Shown piece after piece: positions 8,376-16,648 of a stretch of DNA of 64,000 nucleotides. Both the position numbers and the translations under genes were made by a program. Origin of the DNA: Promicromonospora sp. AC04 (GTDB taxonomy: Bacteria > Actinomycetota > Actinomycetes > Actinomycetales > Cellulomonadaceae). Under the pieces are notes generated by a model. That model saw only the letters and a list, made by a program, of their open reading frames with translations, did not search any database and was not told the DNA's origin. The stretch covers positions 620,001 through 684,000 of the forward strand of contig NZ_QBUG01000001.1 in NCBI RefSeq assembly GCF_003058225.1, written 5' to 3'. The stretch's first letter is position 1. Each line of letters begins with the position of its first letter.

Positions 8376-9647
8376 TCACGACGCCGGCGTGCTCTCTTCG
8401 AGCGGCTCGGTACGGAACTCGTCGCGCCTGGCGCCGCGGAAGGCCAGGCCTGCGACGAGGTATCCCACGCCCGCCAGGACGGCGAGCCCGATGTAGGTGC
8501 CACGTAGGTTGGCCTGCAGGAGCGCGGGAGTCACCGACGCCAGGAGCGCCGCGGTCACCCTGGCGAAGGCCACGATGCCGCCCTGGGCGGTCGACCGCAG
8601 CATCGTCGGGAAGGACTCCTGGGTCCACACCTTCATGATTCCTTCGAAGGCGAAGGCGTTGCCGACGACCGCCAGGAACAGGCTGACGACCATCGTCGTC
8701 AGCGTGAAGCCGACCACGGCCAGGTACAGGTAGCTGGCCGTGGCGAGGACGGCGCCGACGACGAAGAAGGTCATCCGCTTGCGCGTGTCCACGTACTTCA
8801 TGAACAGCAGGCCGGGTACCAGGCCGATCACCAGGGCGATCAGCGCCCACCGGTTGAACGCCTCGACGGTCGTCCCCGCGAAGTTCGCAGCGATGAACGT
8901 GTTGAACGAACCCGTCGTGTTCGCGCCCAGGTTGGTCAGCGTGTAGAAGACCAGCAGCGCCAGGAACGCCATGGCATACGGGGGCTGCAGCAGGTCACGG
9001 ATACGAGCCTTCGGACGCGCCGCATCCGCTGCGGCATCACGGAGCTGACGCCCCTTCAACCAGAGGTCGGACTCCGGGATGGTCAAGCGCGCGGCAAGCA
9101 CCAGGAGCGCGACGACGCCGACCTGGCCGAACATCAGCTGGCCACCGAGGCGACCCAGGTCGCCGGAGACCGATGCGATGGCGATGGAGCTGACGATGCC
9201 GACGACCCACAGCATGTTCGACAGCAGGATGAGCTTGCCGCGGTTCCGATCGCTGGCCGACTCGGCGATGGTCGCGAGCGAGACGGGCAGGTCCGCGCCG
9301 ACGCCCAGACCGATGAGGACGACACCCGGCAGCAGGACCGGGAACGCCGTCCCGAAGGTGGTCAGTACGCTCCCCGCAACGATCAGCACCATGGTCACGA
9401 TGAACACCCGGCGCCGCCCGAGGCGGTCGCCGAGGCGGCCGCCGACCAGTGCGCCGATGGCGACGCAGAAGGTCAGGGCTCCGGACATGATGCCGATCTG
9501 ACCGGGGGTCACGCCGATCGTGAACTGGTAGATCACCAGCGCGATGCCGGTGGCCACGATGGCCGCGGCGTCGATGTAGGACGCCATACCGGCGACAACA
9601 CCGGTCCACCACTCGTTCGGCGCTCTGCGCGCGACGTCAGCAGTCAT
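8376..9647 (-). CDS. MFS sugar-porter-type transporter
   Basis: This 423-residue protein has twelve predicted hydrophobic segments. The major-facilitator signature GGRLGDRLGRRRVFI lies between segments 2 and 3, and the family's second-half counterpart is KYVDTRKRMTF. The layout resembles sugar/organic-acid H+ symporters of the inner membrane. It heads an operon with an esterase and a GH78 rhamnosidase, so an intact (acylated?) rhamnoside is the likely cargo. A perfect palindrome lies 35 bases upstream of its start, facing the divergent LacI gene, so LacI repression is expected. Confidence 0.88.
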   Translation of the reverse strand: MTADVARRAPNEWWTGVVAGMASYIDAAAIVATGIALVIYQFTIGVTPGQIGIMSGALTFCVAIGALVGGRLGDRLGRRRVFIVTMVLIVAGSVLTTFGTAFPVLLPGVVLIGLGVGADLPVSLATIAESASDRNRGKLILLSNMLWVVGIVSSIAIASVSGDLGRLGGQLMFGQVGVVALLVLAARLTIPESDLWLKGRQLRDAAADAARPKARIRDLLQPPYAMAFLALLVFYTLTNLGANTTGSFNTFIAANFAGTTVEAFNRWALIALVIGLVPGLLFMKYVDTRKRMTFFVVGAVLATASYLYLAVVGFTLTTMVVSLFLAVVGNAFAFEGIMKVWTQESFPTMLRSTAQGGIVAFARVTAALLASVTPALLQANLRGTYIGLAVLAGVGYLVAGLAFRGARRDEFRTEPLEESTPAS

Positions 9648-9681
9648 TGTCCTGTTCTCCTTTGAACTCTGGAACGAGGTT

Positions 9682-9713
9682 ACTCACACGTGTGAGTGAA
9701 ACGTGTGAGTACC
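9682..9713. promoter_or_regulatory. LacI operator: 16-bp palindrome plus repeated half-site
   Basis: ACTCACACGTGTGAGT (9682-9697) is a perfect palindrome with the central CG typical of LacI-family operators. A further ACGTGTGAGTACC at 9701-9713 repeats one arm, so two overlapping dimers could bind. It lies between the divergent MFS operon and the LacI gene. Confidence 0.8.
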
Positions 9714-9754
9714 GTAAGGTGCTGCCTGGGCACAATGCAAGGGCTACTTCGAGG

Positions 9755-10768
9755 ATGGTGACGGTGAACGGACGACGGGCAACCGCCGCTGATGTCGCGG
9801 CCGCAGCGGGCGTGTCCCGCTCGACGGTCAGCTACATCCTGAACGGGAGCGACCAGCAGACGTTCTCCCCGCAGACCGTCGCCAGGGTCCGCGCAGTCGC
9901 GGCGGACCTGGCCTACACGCCGCACGCGGCGGCCCGTGCGCTACGCAAGGGACAGTCGGGCATCGTGCTGCTGGCGGTGCCGGACGTGCCGGCCAGCGCG
10001 AACTTCGCCAAGCTCGTCGCAGCCCTCACCGACGCCGTGCGCGCCACCAACCGGTCCCTCGCCACCCTCGCCATCCGCCCCGGCAACCGCCTGCTCGACT
10101 CGCTGCGCGACATCTCGCCACAGGCCCTGCTCGAGGTGCTCCCCCTGCCGGAGGAGGACACGGCCGCCGCCGTCGCGGCGAGCATCCCCGTGATCTCGGT
10201 GGCGTCCCCGATCGAGCGGCTCGACGAGGCCGCAGGGGCCCTGCAGGTCCAGCACCTCGCGGCCCTTGGCCACCGCCGGCTCGGCATCCTCACCGTCAGC
10301 GACCTGCAGGTACGCCCCTTTTCGACGTCGCGCCTCGCCGCCGCACGGACGGCCGCCGCGGACCTGGGCCTCCCGGCACCCGACGTGATGGCCGTCGCCG
10401 GCCCGCCCGACGAGTCCGCCATCACGGCTGTCGCCCGCGCGCTACGCCGACTGACCAAGGGCCCGGACCCGGTCACCGCCTTGTGCTGCTTCAACGACCT
10501 CTTCGCCGCCGTCGCCGTCGCCGCGGCTCGCTCCATCGGGCTCGACGTCCCCCGGGACATCTCGATAGTGGGGATCGACGACGAGCCCCTCGCGGGCCTG
10601 CTGGGCCCGACGCTGACGACCATCCGGTACGACTACACCGGGACGGGCGCCCATATGCGTGACCTCCTGCGCCACGTGCTCGACGGCGGCCCCGCCGCAA
10701 CAGAGACCAGCAGCGACGCCCCACAGGTCATCGAGCGCGAATCCACCCGGCGTCTCGACCACGAGTAG
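9755..10768 (+). CDS. LacI-family transcriptional regulator
   Basis: The protein has about 337 residues. A LacI-type helix-turn-helix (ATAADVAAAAGVSRSTVSYILNG) is followed by the hinge AAARALRKGQS and a periplasmic-binding-protein-like sensor domain ending in IVGIDDEPLAGLLGPTLTTIRYD. Starts at ATG 9755 or GTG 9764 are both possible; GAGG at 9751-9754 is better spaced for the GTG. The in-frame extension to 9647 runs across the operator and is rejected. It is divergent from the rhamnoside operon with a palindromic operator between, so it most likely represses both directions until a rhamnoside-derived inducer binds. Confidence 0.9.
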   Translation: MVTVNGRRATAADVAAAAGVSRSTVSYILNGSDQQTFSPQTVARVRAVAADLAYTPHAAARALRKGQSGIVLLAVPDVPASANFAKLVAALTDAVRATNRSLATLAIRPGNRLLDSLRDISPQALLEVLPLPEEDTAAAVAASIPVISVASPIERLDEAAGALQVQHLAALGHRRLGILTVSDLQVRPFSTSRLAAARTAAADLGLPAPDVMAVAGPPDESAITAVARALRRLTKGPDPVTALCCFNDLFAAVAVAAARSIGLDVPRDISIVGIDDEPLAGLLGPTLTTIRYDYTGTGAHMRDLLRHVLDGGPAATETSSDAPQVIERESTRRLDHE

Positions 10769-10794
10769 CTCCGGTCAGCGACAGGACGCGCACG

Positions 10795-10837
10795 AAGGCT
10801 GTTGAACGGGCCCGCGCGAGGCCCGTTCAACAGTCTT
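10795..10837. terminator. Bidirectional terminator between LacI and sugar-binding genes
   Basis: A 14-bp perfect stem (10799-10812 with 10820-10833, 7-base loop) extends by four more pairs, including one G-U, to 10795/10837. It fills the space between two convergent genes and ends next to the binding-protein stop codon. Confidence 0.85.
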
Positions 10838-12220
10838 CTAGTCGTCGAGCAGCTCGTTCACCCGCCGGTTCGCGGGCCCGAAGCTGTCCGGTTCGCTCTG
10901 GAAGGAGAGCACCGAGTCCATCGTGGGCTGCATGATCGTCTGGAGCTGGGCCCAGCGGTCGGTGACCGGCGAGGGAGTTGTCGTACCGTCGGTCACGTGG
11001 ACCGAGAAGGCGTCGGCGTCCACGCCGAGGTCCTTGAAGGCCGAGACCGCCCGGTCGGACGCCGCCTTGACGGCCGGGAAGACCCGCGCCTCGTCCGCGA
11101 CCCGGAGCTGGCAGTCGGGGCTCGCCAGGTACTCGACCCAGGCCCATGCCTCGTCGGGATGCGGGGTGCCGGCGTAGATCGCATCCGACAGGCCGTTGAA
11201 GACCGTGCCGCGCTCCCCCGACGGTCCGACGGGTGTCGGCGCCACCTGGAAGTCGGCGCCGCCGAGCTCGCTGATCGACCGGGCGTTCCACGAACCCTCG
11301 ATCAGGGTGGCGTACGCGCCCGCGCCGAGCGCCTCCTGGCTGCCCACGCCCGACGTCGCGACCGCCAGCGGCGGCATGTAGCCCTTGTCGATCAGTGAGC
11401 GGTACCAGCCGATCGTCTCGACCAGGGCCGGGTCGTCGTAGCTGAACTCGGTGGGCCACGGGTTGCGGTCGGAGTACGACCAGCCGTTGCTCAGCGCGAA
11501 CGACGCCCACTGGACCTGGCCGTACCCACCGCCGGACTCGTTGTAACCGAGCCCGTAGACCTCGACGTCGTCCTTGTCGAAGCCGGGCTCGTCACCGCGT
11601 ACGCCGTTGCCGTCGACGCTCAGGTGCGCGACGAACTCCTCGAACGTGCCGCCGTCGGCCGGGTTCCACTCGAGGTCCCACAGCTCTTCCTGGGTGTATC
11701 CGGCGTCGGCGAGCATGTCCGCGTTGTAGTACAGGCCGACGGTGTCCCAGTCCTTCGGCAGCCCGTACAGGCCGCCGTCCTGACCGCGCCACAGGTCCAC
11801 CAGGCCGTCCTGGTACTGGTTCAGGTCGATCCCCGACCCGGCGACCCGGTCCGAGACGTCGAGGATCTGGTCGAGCTCGGCGAACTTGCCGAACTGCTGG
11901 GAGTGGTCCACGAAGACGTCGGGTGCGCTCTCGGCCACCATGCGGGCGGTGAGCTGGGTCCAGTAGTCGTCCCAGCCGTACTGCTCGATGTTGATCCGGA
12001 CGCCGGGGTTGGCGGCCTCGAAGTCGGCAGCGCATGCCTGGTATCCGGGGACCTGGTTGGCGTCCCACATCCAGTAGGTCAGCGTCACCACGCCGTCCGT
12101 CGCGGCAGGGGACGTGCCCGCGCAGCCCGCCACACCCAGGGCGACGGCGGCAGCGGCCGCGGCGACGGCGTGCCTCGTCCTGCTCCTGCTTGTCATCGTC
12201 GTCATCGTCGATGTCCTCAC
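10838..12220 (-). CDS. Sugar ABC transporter substrate-binding lipoprotein
   Basis: The 460-residue protein starts with a positively charged N-terminus, an Ala-rich hydrophobic stretch and the lipobox VAGC (Cys33), so it is a lipoprotein on the outside of the membrane. The mature part (VTLTYWMWDANQVPGY...FEAANPGVRINIEQYGWDDYW) is a typical family 1 carbohydrate-binding protein of the MalE/RafE kind. The GTG at 12220 overlaps the stop of the upstream permease by four bases. It is the last gene of the alpha-galactosidase operon, which is unusual, since the binding protein is usually first. An alpha-galactoside such as raffinose or melibiose is the likely ligand, inferred from the GH36 gene. Confidence 0.9.
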   Translation of the reverse strand: MRTSTMTTMTSRSRTRHAVAAAAAAVALGVAGCAGTSPAATDGVVTLTYWMWDANQVPGYQACAADFEAANPGVRINIEQYGWDDYWTQLTARMVAESAPDVFVDHSQQFGKFAELDQILDVSDRVAGSGIDLNQYQDGLVDLWRGQDGGLYGLPKDWDTVGLYYNADMLADAGYTQEELWDLEWNPADGGTFEEFVAHLSVDGNGVRGDEPGFDKDDVEVYGLGYNESGGGYGQVQWASFALSNGWSYSDRNPWPTEFSYDDPALVETIGWYRSLIDKGYMPPLAVATSGVGSQEALGAGAYATLIEGSWNARSISELGGADFQVAPTPVGPSGERGTVFNGLSDAIYAGTPHPDEAWAWVEYLASPDCQLRVADEARVFPAVKAASDRAVSAFKDLGVDADAFSVHVTDGTTTPSPVTDRWAQLQTIMQPTMDSVLSFQSEPDSFGPANRRVNELLDD

Positions 12221-13179
12221 TTGATCCCCGAGAAGCCGATGGAGTTCACGATCCGCCGCCCGAGCACGACGAAGAGCAGCACGATGGGCAGTGCAGCGAC
12301 CAGGGTCGCCGCCATGAGCCCCGACCAGTCCGGGCTGCCCTGCGGCGTCTGGGAGCGGAAGATGCCGAGGGCCACGGTGAGCACCCGTACGCCGTCGGAC
12401 TGCCCGACGAGCAGCGGCCAGAAGTACTCGTTCCAGGCCTGGATGTAGGTGAGCACCGCGAGCGTGGTGATCGGTGCAGCGCTCATCGGCAGGATGATGC
12501 GCAGGAAGGTGCGGGCCCTGCTGGCGCCGTCGATCATCGCGGCCTCCTCGATCTCGTGCGGGATGCCGAGGAAGAACTGCCGCAGGAAGAAGATGGCGAA
12601 CGGCGTCATGAAGAACGTCGGCAGCACGAGCCCGGGGAACGTGTTGAGCAGGCCCAGCTCCTTGATGAGCACGAAGTTCGGGATCGCGGTGAAGATGCCC
12701 GGCACCATGAGCGCGGACAGGAACACCGCGAACACGGCGTCCCGGCCGGGCCAGCGCAGGCGGGCGAACGCGTAGGCGGCCATCGCGGAGAAGAAGACCT
12801 GGCCCAGCGTGATGGCGGTGGACATGATCACGGAGTTGCGCAGGTACAGCCAGAAGTTGATCCGGCCGCCGGCACCGCCCTGGGCGAGCGACTCCTCGAG
12901 CGTGGTGAGCCCGAAGACGCGGCGGAACGCGTCCAGCGTGAAGCCGGCCGGGGCCAGGTTCGCCGCCTGGGCGGCGAGCTCGGAGTTCGTGGAGAACGCC
13001 GTGCGCAGCATCCAGTAGAACGGGAACAGGGTGATCAGCAGGATCACGATCATCGTGGCCCAGCCCAGCACGGTGCCCCAGCGCGGTCGGCGCCTGCCCG
13101 TGTCGGGAGCGGTGGCTGTGCGCGGGGCCTCGGTGGGCGGGGTGGCGGGCGGGCTGGTGGGCGCGGTCGTCGTCGACAT
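12217..13179 (-). CDS. Carbohydrate ABC permease, MalG type
   Basis: This 320-residue inner-membrane protein has six hydrophobic segments and the binding-protein-dependent permease EAA loop EIEEAAMIDGASRARTFLRIILP, which contacts the ATPase. It has a long Pro/Thr-rich cytoplasmic N-terminus (about 30 residues). The ATG at 13179 has a strong GGAGGGGG site. It overlaps the binding-protein start by four bases and follows the MalF-type partner by 26 bases. No ATPase gene is in this operon; an MsiK-type shared ATPase encoded elsewhere is usual for such actinobacterial importers. Confidence 0.93.
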   Translation of the reverse strand: MSTTTAPTSPPATPPTEAPRTATAPDTGRRRPRWGTVLGWATMIVILLITLFPFYWMLRTAFSTNSELAAQAANLAPAGFTLDAFRRVFGLTTLEESLAQGGAGGRINFWLYLRNSVIMSTAITLGQVFFSAMAAYAFARLRWPGRDAVFAVFLSALMVPGIFTAIPNFVLIKELGLLNTFPGLVLPTFFMTPFAIFFLRQFFLGIPHEIEEAAMIDGASRARTFLRIILPMSAAPITTLAVLTYIQAWNEYFWPLLVGQSDGVRVLTVALGIFRSQTPQGSPDWSGLMAATLVAALPIVLLFVVLGRRIVNSIGFSGIK

Positions 13180-13205
13180 GCCCCCTCCTTCGGTTGGTTT
13201 CGGCA

Positions 13206-14138
13206 TCAGTTGGTGTCGGACTCGCTGGCCCGCGTCAGGCGCAGCTGCAGCAGCGCCACACCGAGCAGGACGAGGAACAGAACGACCGAGAGCGCCGAGG
13301 CGTAGCCGAAGTCGAGCTGCCCGAACGCGAGGTCGTAGATGTACAGGTAGATGACCCGGGTCGCGTCGACCGGGCCGCCGCCGGAGGTGACCGCCACGGT
13401 GTCGAAGATCTGGAACGACCCGGTGATGGTGACCACCAGCACGAGCGCCAGCACCGGCCGCAGCAGCGGCAGCGTGACCGACCAGAACTGCCGCAGAGGC
13501 CCGGCGCCGTCGAGCTCGGCGGCCTCGTAGACCTGCTGGTCGATCATCTGCAGCCCCGCAAAGATCAGCAGCGCCGTGTAGCCCATGTGCCGCCACACGT
13601 TGATCAGCGCGATGGTGGGCAGCGCGAGCGCCGGGTCGCCGAAGAACGCCTGCGGATCGAGCCCCACACCTTCCAGCAGCACGTTCACGATGCCCATCTG
13701 GACATCGAGCATGAAGAACCAGACGAGGGCGACGACGACGTTCGCGACGAAGTACGGCAGCAGCACCACGCCACGCACGAGCGCCGAGCGGGTGAGCCGC
13801 TGCATGAGGACCGCTATCGCTATCGCGAGCACCGTCTGGAGCCCGATGTTCATCACCACGTAGTACGCCGTGACCTTCATCGCGTTCCAGAACAGCGGGT
13901 CCTGCACCAGTCGCTCGTAGTTGTCCAGGCCGACGTACCGGGGTGGTGCGAGCACCGAGTAGTCGGTGAGCGAGAACCATGCCCCGCGCACCGCCGGCAC
14001 GAGGTAGAAGGTGACGAAGCCGATCGTCGCCGGGATGAGGAAGATCAGGGCGGTGCGCAGGTCCCCGTATCGGGGGCGGCGCACTCCGTCCCGTCTGCCT
14101 CGGGCGGCCACCGGGGCCGCTGTGGTCATGACTGCCAT
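13206..14138 (-). CDS. Carbohydrate ABC permease, MalF/UgpA type
   Basis: This 310-residue inner-membrane protein opens with a first transmembrane segment (ALIFLIPATIGFVTFYLVPAVRGAWFSLTDYS) and carries the EAA loop YEAAELDGAGPLRQFWSVTLP. It pairs with the MalG-type permease downstream to form the channel of a sugar importer. The ATG at 14138 is preceded by AGGAGA. It follows the GH36 gene by 65 bases on the same strand and is probably co-transcribed with it. Confidence 0.93.
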   Translation of the reverse strand: MAVMTTAAPVAARGRRDGVRRPRYGDLRTALIFLIPATIGFVTFYLVPAVRGAWFSLTDYSVLAPPRYVGLDNYERLVQDPLFWNAMKVTAYYVVMNIGLQTVLAIAIAVLMQRLTRSALVRGVVLLPYFVANVVVALVWFFMLDVQMGIVNVLLEGVGLDPQAFFGDPALALPTIALINVWRHMGYTALLIFAGLQMIDQQVYEAAELDGAGPLRQFWSVTLPLLRPVLALVLVVTITGSFQIFDTVAVTSGGGPVDATRVIYLYIYDLAFGQLDFGYASALSVVLFLVLLGVALLQLRLTRASESDTN

Positions 14139-14203
14139 GTGTCTCTCCTGTCGCGTCGTTGCGATCTTGTTGTTGCCGAGCGGGTGGCGCCTGGTCCGAG
14201 CCC

Positions 14204-16420
14204 TCAGGCGGAGCGGGCGGACCGGACGTGGAGCAGTACCGACCGTTCCGGGAACTGGTTGGGCACCTGCACGCCGACGACGCCGAGGGCGCGTCCGGAC
14301 AGCCGTGTGCCGTCCTTCCACCAGGCGGGCGCCTCGGCCCCGTCCCCCCGCGGCGAGATGTCGTCGCCGGGCGCGAGCGGTCGCACCTCGTAGGTGCGGG
14401 CCGGGTCGAGGCCGGGCAGGCGGACCCGCCCGGGCGGCGCGGAGACGCCGGTCGTGAGCTGCACGATCGCGAAGATCGCCTCGTCGCGGCTCTCGGCGAC
14501 CACCCCGTGCACGCGCAGCGCCGGGTCGGGGTGGTCGGCTCGCACCACTCGGCCGTGGTGCAGCACCTCGCGGTGCTCCCGGTAGGCGCTGATCCAGGCG
14601 GCGAGGTCCGTCAGGTCGTCCTCGCTCGCGCGGGTCAGGTCCCACTCGACGCCGAGGTGCCCGAAGAACGCCGTCGCGCCGCGGAAGCTCAGGTCGTGGC
14701 GGCGGCCCGTGGTGTGGGCCTGCGGCGAGCCGATGTGGGAGCCCATCATCTCGGGCGGGACGATCATGCCGGTGCCCGCCTCGATCGTCTGCCGCTCCAG
14801 GGCGTCTATGCAGTCGGAGGCCCAGATCCGGTCGGTGCGCTCGAGGATGCCCAGGTCGGCCCGTCCGCCGCCCCCGGAGCAGCTCTCGAACTCCACGTCC
14901 GGGTGGGCTGCGCGCAGCGCGTCGATGAGCCGGTAGGCGGCGTGCGTCTGACCGTGCACGCCGGGCCGGCCGGTGGGCTGGTGCCCCGCGTCGATGAGGT
15001 CGCGGTTGTGGTCCCACTTCACGAACGCGATCGGGTACTCGGCGAGGATCGCGTCCATCCGCCCGAACACGTGGTCCCAGGCGCCCTGGTTCGCGAGGTC
15101 CAGCACCTGCTGGTTGCGGGACGACGGCGGCAGGCGGGACCCGGTCCGCAGGATCCACTCGGGGTGCTCACGCGCGAGGTCGGAGTCCGGGTTGACCATC
15201 TCCGGCTCGAACCACAGCCCGAACTCCATGTCGAGCCCGGTGACGTGGTCGGCCAGCGGGTGCAGGCCGCCGGGCCAGACGTCCTCGTCGACGTACCAGT
15301 CGCCGAGCCCCACGGTGTCGTCGCGCCGCCCCCGGAACCACCCGTCGTCGAGCACGTACCGCTCGATCCCGACGGCGGACGCCGCGTCCGCGAGCGCCGT
15401 CAGCCGCGGCAGGTCGTGGTCGAAGTAGACGGCCTCCCAGACGTTGATCAGCGTCTTGCGCGGGCTGGTGGGGTGCTGCGGCCGGGAGCGCAGGTAGGCG
15501 TGGAACCGGTGGGAGAGGTCGTCGAGCCCGTCGCCGTAGGACGCGTACAGCCACGGGGAGGTGTACGACTCGCCGGGTGCGAGGCGCACCTCGCCGGACA
15601 GGAGCAGCTCTCCCCCGCCGAGCACGCGGGCGCCGCTGGGCATCTCCTGCTCGGCGTAGGTGCGGGTGTTGCCCGACCAGGCCACGTGGACGCCCCAGAC
15701 CTCGCCGCTGCCGTGCCCGAATCCCGGCCGGCCCGCGGTGAGCAGCAGGGTGCCGTCGTGGCTGCGGGCGCGGCGAGACTCGCGCAGGTGGGTGCCGGCG
15801 GTGAACTTGTGCCGCTGGGCGGAGCGCTCGCGCAGGTGGCGGCCGGTCCAGTCGAGGATCTCCTCGGCTTCCGGTGGCACGGGCAGCGCGGTGTCGAGGC
15901 CGGCCAGGGTGAAGACGTCGTCGGCCGTGTTGGTCACCGTGGAGCGGGTGCGCACCAGCCCGGACGGGTACTGCTCGACGACGAGGGTGAGCTGGAGGCC
16001 CGCGTCGCCGTCGTCGGCGGTCGCCACGAGGCGGTGGGCGACGGGGGTTCCGTCGTCGCGCGTCAGGGGCCCGGTGGTCGTGACGTCGGTGACGCGGAAC
16101 GCCGTCGACCACGCCCTGCCGTCCCGGGAGCCGGTGACGCCGGGGGTGGCGAGCCATCCCGCCGACTGCTCCGGCAGCAGCGAGAGCGCGTAGGGCGCGT
16201 CGGGGGCGCCAGAGACCACCGGGACCACCGAGGCGAGCACGAGCTGCGCCACCTCCTCGGGGCCGACGTCGCCGAGGTCCGCACCCCAGTGGAGCACGCG
16301 CGGCAGGTGCGGGCCGGACGTGTCGAGCAGCAGGCTCACGCCCCCGGCACGCAGGTGGGCGAACGGCGGCGCTGCGGCGCCGGGCGCGTCGTCGCGCTGG
16401 GTCTGAAGGGAGACAGACAT
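14204..16420 (-). CDS. GH36 alpha-galactosidase
   Basis: This 738-residue protein matches family GH36 in length and motifs. It has an N-terminal beta-supersandwich, then a TIM barrel with the nucleophile motif VKWDHNRD and the acid/base region CSGGGGRADLGILERTDRIWASDCIDALERQ, and a C-terminal beta domain. It hydrolyses terminal alpha-1,6-linked galactose from melibiose, raffinose or galactomannan oligosaccharides. No signal peptide is present, so it works inside the cell on sugars brought in by the permeases and lipoprotein encoded downstream. It is the first gene of that operon. A divergent ROK regulator and AT-rich inverted repeats lie upstream. Confidence 0.94.
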   Translation of the reverse strand: MSVSLQTQRDDAPGAAAPPFAHLRAGGVSLLLDTSGPHLPRVLHWGADLGDVGPEEVAQLVLASVVPVVSGAPDAPYALSLLPEQSAGWLATPGVTGSRDGRAWSTAFRVTDVTTTGPLTRDDGTPVAHRLVATADDGDAGLQLTLVVEQYPSGLVRTRSTVTNTADDVFTLAGLDTALPVPPEAEEILDWTGRHLRERSAQRHKFTAGTHLRESRRARSHDGTLLLTAGRPGFGHGSGEVWGVHVAWSGNTRTYAEQEMPSGARVLGGGELLLSGEVRLAPGESYTSPWLYASYGDGLDDLSHRFHAYLRSRPQHPTSPRKTLINVWEAVYFDHDLPRLTALADAASAVGIERYVLDDGWFRGRRDDTVGLGDWYVDEDVWPGGLHPLADHVTGLDMEFGLWFEPEMVNPDSDLAREHPEWILRTGSRLPPSSRNQQVLDLANQGAWDHVFGRMDAILAEYPIAFVKWDHNRDLIDAGHQPTGRPGVHGQTHAAYRLIDALRAAHPDVEFESCSGGGGRADLGILERTDRIWASDCIDALERQTIEAGTGMIVPPEMMGSHIGSPQAHTTGRRHDLSFRGATAFFGHLGVEWDLTRASEDDLTDLAAWISAYREHREVLHHGRVVRADHPDPALRVHGVVAESRDEAIFAIVQLTTGVSAPPGRVRLPGLDPARTYEVRPLAPGDDISPRGDGAEAPAWWKDGTRLSGRALGVVGVQVPNQFPERSVLLHVRSARSA

Positions 16421-16524
16421 CGGGTGGTCCTCGGGGTCGGCGACATCGGTGTCGGAGTAAGTTTTACTACGAAAGATATTCGAGGGTCAAGAGGCTCAGC
16501 ACCGCGGTGTTTTGGTCATTTTTT

Positions 16525-16543
16525 GTTCTACGATGTAAAGAAC
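16525..16543. promoter_or_regulatory. Candidate ROK operator upstream of alpha-galactosidase
   Basis: The AT-rich segment 16455-16545 stands out from its GC-rich surroundings. GTTCT (16525-16529) and AGAAC (16539-16543) form an inverted repeat around ACGATGTAA, and a related TTTTACTACGAAAG lies at about 16462-16475. The position between the GH36 and ROK genes fits a ROK repressor site. Confidence 0.5.
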
Positions 16544-16585
16544 GTGACGACGCGATGGCGGCGCGGGCACAATGACGTCGAGCAC

Positions 16586-16630
16586 GACAACGACCGACCG
16601 ACGACCGACCAATGACCGACCGATGACCGA
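16586..16630. repeat. Imperfect GACCGACC tandem repeat in ROK leader
   Basis: Seven or so overlapping copies of (A/T)GACCGAC fill this stretch, with spacers of 0-3 bases, ending 18 bases before the ROK start codon. It could be a binding-site array or simple slippage. Confidence 0.6.
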
Positions 16631-16648
16631 CACGGACCCGGAGGAACG

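Noticed and set aside
13206-15158. 650-codon version of the MalF permease
   Set aside because: The upstream extension is antisense to the GH36 gene; ATG 14138 has a good ribosome site and gives the family length.
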